Of a DNA stretch of 17,980 nucleotides, positions 13,871 to 17,980 are shown one piece after another. The notes under the pieces are model-generated. The model saw only the letters and a program-made list of their open reading frames with translations. It ran no database searches and was not told the DNA's origin. Position numbers and translations under genes: made by a program. Each line of letters begins with the position of its first letter. The first letter of the stretch is position 1. Source of the stretch: JASGDC01 sp047605865 (GTDB lineage Bacteria; Actinomycetota; Actinomycetes; Actinomycetales; Micrococcaceae); assembly GCA_047605865.1 (NCBI GenBank), contig JASGFC010000028.1, positions 1 through 17,980 on the forward strand, written 5' to 3'.

Positions 13871-14674
13871 CTACGCATCAAAGATACGTTGAATATGTGG
13901 CAACAAAGTTTCTGCCTCAACGTAATTCATTTGCAAAACTCCATCAGTTGTTTCAATCAGATCTCGTAGCTGTTGTAGTGGAGTATCTAGCTCACTTAAA
14001 TAAGAAAATTCTGGAGTAAGTTTGATAATGGCATCTATGAGACCCACTGGCTCAACTGATGCATCAGCCTTAGGATCTTCAGGGTCTTTATCTCGCGCTA
14101 AAAGCACTAGCTTATGTAGCTTGAGACCCTTGACAGGTTTTTGCAAAGCTATATCATCAGGCGAAACTTGTTTTTTAGCTTGGCCAGAAGCAACAATAAT
14201 AGACAGCGGCTTAGGGTAAGCGGTGACATTTAAATCAAAATCAACTACAACGGTTTCATCTGAAACATAGCCAAAATGCACTCCAAGCGTTTTAGCTAAG
14301 GTAGTTTTACCAGTACCTGATGCTGCAACAAAAGCAATAACTTTGCCTTCTTCATTACTGAAACCGCAGGCATGCAACATAAACTTTTTACCTTTATTGA
14401 AGTTTATTCCTCTGAGAGTTAAATTTGTACTCAATTGTTCTTCTAAACGATCAAGGTTTGAATTCCACAAAATATCAGTTCTGCCGGTGACATCTTCAGG
14501 AACTTCCTTGCTGCACTTTAATTCGAGCTGTTCAGCATCTTTAAGCTGCGAGCTAGTAGCACGCGACCACTTAGCTGCTAGCGCTTTCCATCTTTCTTCA
14601 CTAAATCCAGACCCCATTGTTAAAGAAATAGGGGCATCCATGATGTTTAAATTGATTGGGTTGAAAGACTTCAC
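13871..14674 (-). CDS. HprK-like P-loop ATP-binding protein
   Basis: In this 267-residue protein the central part resembles the kinase domain of HPr kinase/phosphorylase: HACGFSNEEGKVIAFVAASGT at 101-121 contains the Walker A (AASGTGKTT, 117-125), and YVSDETVVVD (136-145) sits where HprK has its conserved acidic pair. No HPr protein or sugar phosphotransferase gene is nearby, and the residues after 150 do not give me a further HprK motif, so the target is unknown. Similar stand-alone proteins occur in actinobacteria without known function. The chosen start is GTG at 14674: TAAACT ends 6 bases before it, consistent with a leaderless transcript, and AAGGGA directly touches the GTG, too near to act as a ribosome binding site. 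ATG at 14641 is an alternative. Confidence 0.7.
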   Translation of the reverse strand: MKSFNPINLNIMDAPISLTMGSGFSEERWKALAAKWSRATSSQLKDAEQLELKCSKEVPEDVTGRTDILWNSNLDRLEEQLSTNLTLRGINFNKGKKFMLHACGFSNEEGKVIAFVAASGTGKTTLAKTLGVHFGYVSDETVVVDFDLNVTAYPKPLSIIVASGQAKKQVSPDDIALQKPVKGLKLHKLVLLARDKDPEDPKADASVEPVGLIDAIIKLTPEFSYLSELDTPLQQLRDLIETTDGVLQMNYVEAETLLPHIQRIFDA

Positions 14675-14718
14675 TCCCTTAGTTTACAAGATTTCAAAGC
14701 AGCTTCATAGAACCATAA

Positions 14719-14740
14719 AACCACCCCTAGTGAGGTGGTT
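14719..14740 (-). terminator. Terminator of tRNA-Arg(ACG)
   Basis: On the minus strand AACCACC (14740-14734) pairs with GGTGGTT (14725-14719) around an 8-base loop and is followed by TTTTAT. It lies 24 bases beyond the tRNA 3' end and is the natural stop for that transcript. Confidence 0.8.
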
Positions 14741-14763
14741 AATTCCTTGTTAATAAAGGTAAG

Positions 14764-14837
<74 letters not shown>

Positions 14838-14858
14838 ATGTTGCATAACAACTCATCA

Positions 14859-14887
14859 AGTATAACAAAGAAACTGTTAAACAACAA
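14859..14887 (-). promoter_or_regulatory. Promoter of tRNA-Arg(ACG)
   Basis: On the minus strand TTGTTG (14887-14882) and TATACT (14864-14859) are 17 bases apart. The predicted start lies about 14 bases before the mature tRNA. It sits in the 65-base gap after the ABC transporter gene. Confidence 0.7.
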
Positions 14888-14902
14888 AAGGATTTTAGCA
14901 TG

Positions 14903-16648
14903 CTACAACTGCGGTGTAGTCGCAATTAACTGCTCGTCAACTAATGATCTGTAGAGCTCATTCTTACGATATAAAGACGTATGAGTACCTGTCGCATCGA
15001 CTTGCCCTGCCTTAACTACAACAATCTGATCTGCATCCATCACTGTTGCAAGTCGGTGCGCAATAATCATAATCGTGCGCTCACCTTTAATGCTCTCAAT
15101 CGCTTCCTTCAAGTAGCGTTCATTTCTAGAGTCAAGGCTTGCAGTGGGTTCATCCAGTAACAAGATTGGCTTCTTGGTAACCAGTGCACGAGCGATGGCC
15201 AGACGTTGCCGCTCACCTCCGGAAAGTTTTGTACCATTTTCACCGATAGGATTATCGAGCCCTTTCCCTGTTGTGACGATATGCCCTAACTTGACCATAT
15301 TCAGTACTTCAATGCAATCTTCATCCGTAGAAGCAGTGCTGCCCAGATTCAGGTTCTCTCTAATAGAGCCTGATAAAGCTGGTGAGCTTTGCTCCACGTA
15401 CGAAATCATATTACGCAAATCTGTACGAGGTATCGTGCGAATATCAACTCCGCCAATACTGACGCTACCTGAGCTAGGGTCATAGAACCTCTCGATAAGA
15501 GAAAATAGTGTTGTTTTTCCAGCTCCAGAAGGCCCAACAAATGCTGTGGTTTGTCCGTTGTGTGCGGTAAAACTTAATCCTTGAAGAACTTTTTGATCTC
15601 CATAATCAAACACAACGTTATCAAAACATACATCGTATCGTGTTGGTAGTTCGCTGGTGACTTTATCGTGCTGTTCTTCATCAGGGATATCCATAATTTC
15701 GTTGATTCGCCCTAAGGCACCTAGAGCTGTCTGCACCGCATAATAACCACCAATTGCCTGGTTTAATGGCGTAATACACATAAACAAAAACAGCACGAAA
15801 GACACCAGTGAACTAATCTTTAACTGCCCTTCTGCAACACGATAGCCACCTAAACCAATAACGGTAAGGAAAGATAGCTGCGTTGCGAAGGTCGTTAAGG
15901 GATACATCATGGAGTTAAAGAAAGCTAACTTATACCCAGTATTCCTAGCCTCATCAGCAGATTCAACAATGCGTTCAGTTTCTTGAGGATGCGCACCAGT
16001 TGACCGTAGCGTACGAATAGCAGAGATGGACCTATCAACCCCTGCAGCCACATCACCAACTTTTTCTTGGTTGTATTCAGAAAGTGGCTTAATTTTTTTA
16101 CCAATACGTTCGGTAATAAAAGTAGAAATGCTCATTATGATTGCAACGGCAATTGTCAATATTGGATCAAGGTAAAGCATACCTAAGACTGCACCAATGA
16201 AAACCATGATGGCACTTATTGCTTCAAGTGCACCTGAAGTCACTACCGAGCGCAGCATTGTTGTGTCTGAACCAACACGTGAAACAAGATCACCTTTACG
16301 CCGAGCATCGTACTGATTGATAGGTAAGAACAGGAGTTTTCTCACAAGCTCTTTTCGAGCGTCATACACAACATCTTCAGCAGTTACGTTCAATAAATAA
16401 GCTTGATATGCCTGTAATAAACCAGCAACAATTACCGAAATGGAAAGAGCAATGATATAACTATGGGTTTTGTCTCCATTTTGTTGCACTTGGTCAATGG
16501 CTTTTTGAACTAAAAGTGGTTGCGCAAGCGAAGCAACTGCACCAATTAAAGAAAGGAATACAATAAGCCAAATTGTCTTTTTGCGTACAGCTAAGTGCCG
16601 CCATAAATCTTTTAGTTTTGCTTTGGGGCGTTTACGCTCTTCATCCAT
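14903..16648 (-). CDS. ABC exporter half-transporter (membrane and ATPase domains fused)
   Basis: This 581-residue protein is a complete half-transporter. Six membrane segments lie in about residues 24-300. The nucleotide-binding domain (about 335-575) has Walker A GPSGAGKTT (372-380), Q-loop YVEQ (Q420), signature LSGGERQRLAIARAL (475-489), Walker B ILLLDEPTASLD (495-506) and the switch His in IIAHRLATV (H531). It would work as a homodimer, since no second half-transporter lies beside it. It belongs to the multidrug/lipid exporter class; the substrate is unknown. No signal peptide is expected. Upstream of the ATG, TACAGT ends 7 bases away and AAAGG is only 2 bases away, so the mode of initiation is unclear. 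Confidence 0.95.
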   Translation of the reverse strand: MDEERKRPKAKLKDLWRHLAVRKKTIWLIVFLSLIGAVASLAQPLLVQKAIDQVQQNGDKTHSYIIALSISVIVAGLLQAYQAYLLNVTAEDVVYDARKELVRKLLFLPINQYDARRKGDLVSRVGSDTTMLRSVVTSGALEAISAIMVFIGAVLGMLYLDPILTIAVAIIMSISTFITERIGKKIKPLSEYNQEKVGDVAAGVDRSISAIRTLRSTGAHPQETERIVESADEARNTGYKLAFFNSMMYPLTTFATQLSFLTVIGLGGYRVAEGQLKISSLVSFVLFLFMCITPLNQAIGGYYAVQTALGALGRINEIMDIPDEEQHDKVTSELPTRYDVCFDNVVFDYGDQKVLQGLSFTAHNGQTTAFVGPSGAGKTTLFSLIERFYDPSSGSVSIGGVDIRTIPRTDLRNMISYVEQSSPALSGSIRENLNLGSTASTDEDCIEVLNMVKLGHIVTTGKGLDNPIGENGTKLSGGERQRLAIARALVTKKPILLLDEPTASLDSRNERYLKEAIESIKGERTIMIIAHRLATVMDADQIVVVKAGQVDATGTHTSLYRKNELYRSLVDEQLIATTPQL

Positions 16649-16714
16649 AGCCTTTACTGTAACTAGATATTCCTAAAATTTACTGAATAAAACTATGAGA
16701 AATACACAATCGTG

Positions 16715-17356
16715 CTATTCCAAGGGCTTGTCAGTTGTATTTTTTTCTTTGTTTGCTTTATACAGCTCAGAGATGATGGGAAGGATAGATACAAAGACTA
16801 TTCCTAGGAAGATTTTATCAATATTTGCCCCAACCCATGGAATACCACCAAGAAGATAGCCCATAGTAATGACTATAGTACTCCAGAGAAAAGCCCCAAC
16901 TGCGTTGAAGATTGTGAAGCTTCTGTAGTTCATTTTCGAGACTCCAGCCGCAACTGGAATAAAGGTTCGCACTATCGGCACGAAGCGCGCCAGCACGATA
17001 GACCTCGCTCCATACTTGTCGAAGAAAGCATAAGTTTTATCCACGTACTCTTTTTTAAAAAGTTTGGAATCTTTTTTATTGAAAATTGCAGGTCCAGCTT
17101 TTTGTCCTATATAGTAGCCTACTTGATTTCCCACAAAAGCAGCCAGAAAGATTAGCGCTATGAGGATTAAGATATGAATATTCATTGCCCCAGTTGCACA
17201 AAACATTCCAGCAGTAAAAAGTAATGAATCTCCTGGAAAAAAGAAGCCGATAAGTAAACCTGTTTCAGCAAAAATAATTGCTACCAGACCCACAACAGCC
17301 CATGGGCCAAGACCTTGCAAAAAAAGTTCAGGGTTAAAAATATCTGAAAAATGCAT
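16715..17356 (-). CDS. DedA-family membrane protein
   Basis: This 213-residue integral membrane protein has the family hallmarks: ETGLLIGFFFPGDSLLFTAG near residues 31-50 and RFVPIVRTFIPVAAG near 122-136 with the conserved Arg residues, with membrane segments on both sides. DedA proteins are linked to phospholipid carrier recycling (undecaprenyl phosphate or phosphatidylethanolamine translocation) and membrane homeostasis; which lipid applies here cannot be told. The C-terminus is short and charged. AGG about 6 bases before the ATG is a weak ribosome binding site. It is a single gene 66 bases upstream of the ABC exporter on the same strand. Confidence 0.93.
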   Translation of the reverse strand: MHFSDIFNPELFLQGLGPWAVVGLVAIIFAETGLLIGFFFPGDSLLFTAGMFCATGAMNIHILILIALIFLAAFVGNQVGYYIGQKAGPAIFNKKDSKLFKKEYVDKTYAFFDKYGARSIVLARFVPIVRTFIPVAAGVSKMNYRSFTIFNAVGAFLWSTIVITMGYLLGGIPWVGANIDKIFLGIVFVSILPIISELYKANKEKNTTDKPLE

Positions 17357-17384
17357 AACAACCTAAGGAAAATTCTTTTACTAT

Positions 17385-17410
17385 CAAGCTATTTATAGCA
17401 CGATAGCTTG
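17385..17410 (-). promoter_or_regulatory. dedA promoter within an inverted repeat
   Basis: On the minus strand the extended -10 TGCTATAAA (17400-17392) lies between and partly over perfect 8-bp arms CAAGCTAT/ATAGCTTG (17385-17392 and 17403-17410, spacer 10). The predicted start is about 29 bases before the dedA ATG. A repressor bound here would cover the -10. Confidence 0.55.
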
Positions 17411-17580
17411 CCCAACGACTTTGAAACTCACCTAAATTTTTGTTTTACACAGATTAGTTTATTGACCCAAGATACAGAAATTAAGATTTGAAACATTGTG
17501 TAAACTCTCAGCAAATACTCTGTAACACTCAGTAGAATATTAAAGTCAGGACATTAAATTACTACGAGGATGTGAATAAA

Positions 17581-17772
17581 ATGGTTGGCGGAAAAGAAGC
17601 TCTAGAAGGTTTGGCTGCTGCTGAAGCAGCAAAAACTGTGAAAAATACTGCTAAGCAAAAGAGCGAGCAGTATGCTGAAAAGAAAATGGCTAAAAATGCT
17701 TTCCAAAGTGTAGAAAACTTTGCTGAAGGTCAGCTTAAAGGTGGCTCAGAAGGAGAACAACCTTTAAAGTAG
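17581..17772 (+). CDS. Small Ala/Lys-rich protein, function unknown
   Basis: From ATG 17581 this is a 63-residue protein, MVGGKEALEGLAAAEAAK..., rich in Ala, Lys, Glu and Gln and predicted to be largely one or two amphipathic helices with a disordered, charged tail ending EGEQPLK. No signal peptide or membrane segment is present. GAGGA 10 bases upstream supports ATG 17581; a GTG at 17572 in the same frame would add three residues but lies too near that site. TAGAAT at 17533-17538 is a possible -10. A very strong terminator follows, so it looks like a monocistronic gene. I do not recognise the family. Confidence 0.65.
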   Translation: MVGGKEALEGLAAAEAAKTVKNTAKQKSEQYAEKKMAKNAFQSVENFAEGQLKGGSEGEQPLK

Positions 17773-17800
17773 CTCATTTTTACTCTTTCTTTATGAAAGT

Positions 17801-17840
17801 AAAAGGTTGACCTGTCGAATTCGACAGGTCAACCTTTTTT
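17801..17840 (+). terminator. Long palindromic intrinsic terminator
   Basis: A perfect 38-bp palindrome (17801-17838) centred on GAATTC forms a hairpin with a 17-bp stem and an AATT loop, ending in TTTTTT. It follows the small CDS by 28 bases. The stem is much longer than usual. A second imperfect hairpin (TTTTAC...GTAAAA, about 17778-17804) overlaps its 5' side. Confidence 0.88.
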
Positions 17841-17851
17841 AGTTTGATACA

Positions 17852-17947
17852 ACCATAAACTGACTCCGTCCTCGAAGCCCTTGAATATCCCCCCCCCCCG
17901 TAGTTTATGGTGGAAAGGGCTATGGAAATGTTCTATTTGTGTAGAAC
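17852..17947 (+). other. Structured leader with interlocking inverted repeats
   Basis: Three inverted repeats lie in the gap before the CDS that starts at 17971. ACCATAAACT (17852-17861) pairs with AGTTTATGGT (17902-17911). AGCCCTT (17876-17882) pairs with AAGGGCT (17915-17921), and its left arm lies in the loop of the first repeat, giving a pseudoknot order. GTTCTA (17930-17935) pairs with TAGAAC (17942-17947) around a 6-base loop. The order suggests a folded regulatory RNA, of no class that I recognise. Confidence 0.45.
17889..17899 (+). repeat. C11 homopolymer tract
   Basis: Eleven consecutive C residues stand out in an AT-rich genome. The tract lies inside the loop of the 17852-17911 inverted repeat, in the leader of the CDS at 17971. 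Such tracts often vary in length by slippage and are also prone to sequencing error. Confidence 0.9.
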
Positions 17948-17970
17948 TTAAGTGTTAAAGGGAGTTTGAA

Positions 17971-17980
17971 GTGGTTTTAG
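17971..17980 (+). CDS. Start of a CDS cut by the window end
   Basis: AAAGGGAG (17957-17964) lies 6 bases before a GTG at 17971, an ideal ribosome binding site, and the frame reads GTG GTT TTA before the window ends. An in-frame stop (TAA at 17956) prevents an earlier start. Nothing can be said about the product. Confidence 0.45.

Noticed and set aside
17815..17832. tmRNA start, because ATTCGACAGG resembles the conserved tmRNA 5' motif
   Set aside because: The motif is half of a perfect palindrome ending in a T-run, and no tmRNA acceptor domain or tag frame follows.
17852..17947. 6C RNA, suggested by the C tract in an actinobacterial structured region
   Set aside because: 6C RNAs have two hairpins, each with a run of at least six C; only one C run is present, and it lies in a different context.
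17957..17980. CRISPR repeat or tracrRNA-like sequence, because of GTTTTAG at the window end
   Set aside because: No second repeat copy or cas gene is visible, and a ribosome binding site plus GTG start explains the end better.

Overview
This window looks like chromosomal DNA from an AT-rich member of the Actinomycetota (roughly 40% GC by eye). The evidence is a set of lineage-typical families: a WXG100 protein, a DUF3263 protein beside a LytR_C membrane protein, a DUF3027 protein behind a cold-shock protein, a GroEL ending in GGM repeats, a Ung with the GQDPYP variant, actinobacterial Tat signal peptides, and several starts that look leaderless. I cannot name a genus with confidence. No insertion sequence, prophage or CRISPR array is visible; this is mostly ordinary core genome with a few unusual regulatory stretches.

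Layout, left to right. (1) 27-2328, minus strand: a polysaccharide deacetylase-like gene, two small Tat-exported proteins of unknown function, then tRNA-Arg(CCT). (2) 2395-3264, plus: an RluA-type pseudouridine synthase, closed by a strong bidirectional terminator. (3) 3422-5224, minus: a cell-wall hydrolase locus. A promoter feeds a ydaO/yuaA-type (c-di-AMP) riboswitch, then a 29-codon ORF, a signal-less NlpC/P60 protein and a secreted NlpC/P60 protein with a Thr/Gly linker. (4) 5370-6196, minus: cold-shock protein and DUF3027 protein, divergent from an OmpR/PhoP-type two-component system (6339-8536, plus). (5) 8529-11713, minus: WXG100 protein, GroEL, LytR_C protein and DUF3263 protein. (6) 11806-12492, plus: uracil-DNA glycosylase, tail-to-tail with an APC permease and an HprK-like P-loop protein (12481-14674, minus). 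(7) 14764-17356, minus: tRNA-Arg(ACG), an ABC exporter and a DedA-family membrane protein. (8) 17581-17980, plus: a 63-residue unknown protein with a very long palindromic terminator, then a leader with a C11 homopolymer and interlocking inverted repeats in front of a CDS cut off by the window end.

The strongest theme is the cell envelope: deacetylase, two P60 hydrolases under a c-di-AMP switch, LytR_C protein, WXG100 protein, DedA and an ABC exporter. The two places most worth following are the riboswitch/29-codon ORF/P60 arrangement (4406-5155), where a single in-frame stop separates two ORFs, and the C11/pseudoknot-like leader at 17852-17970. Promoter calls are by eye and mostly rest on -10 elements. 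Family assignments come from recognised motifs, without any database search.
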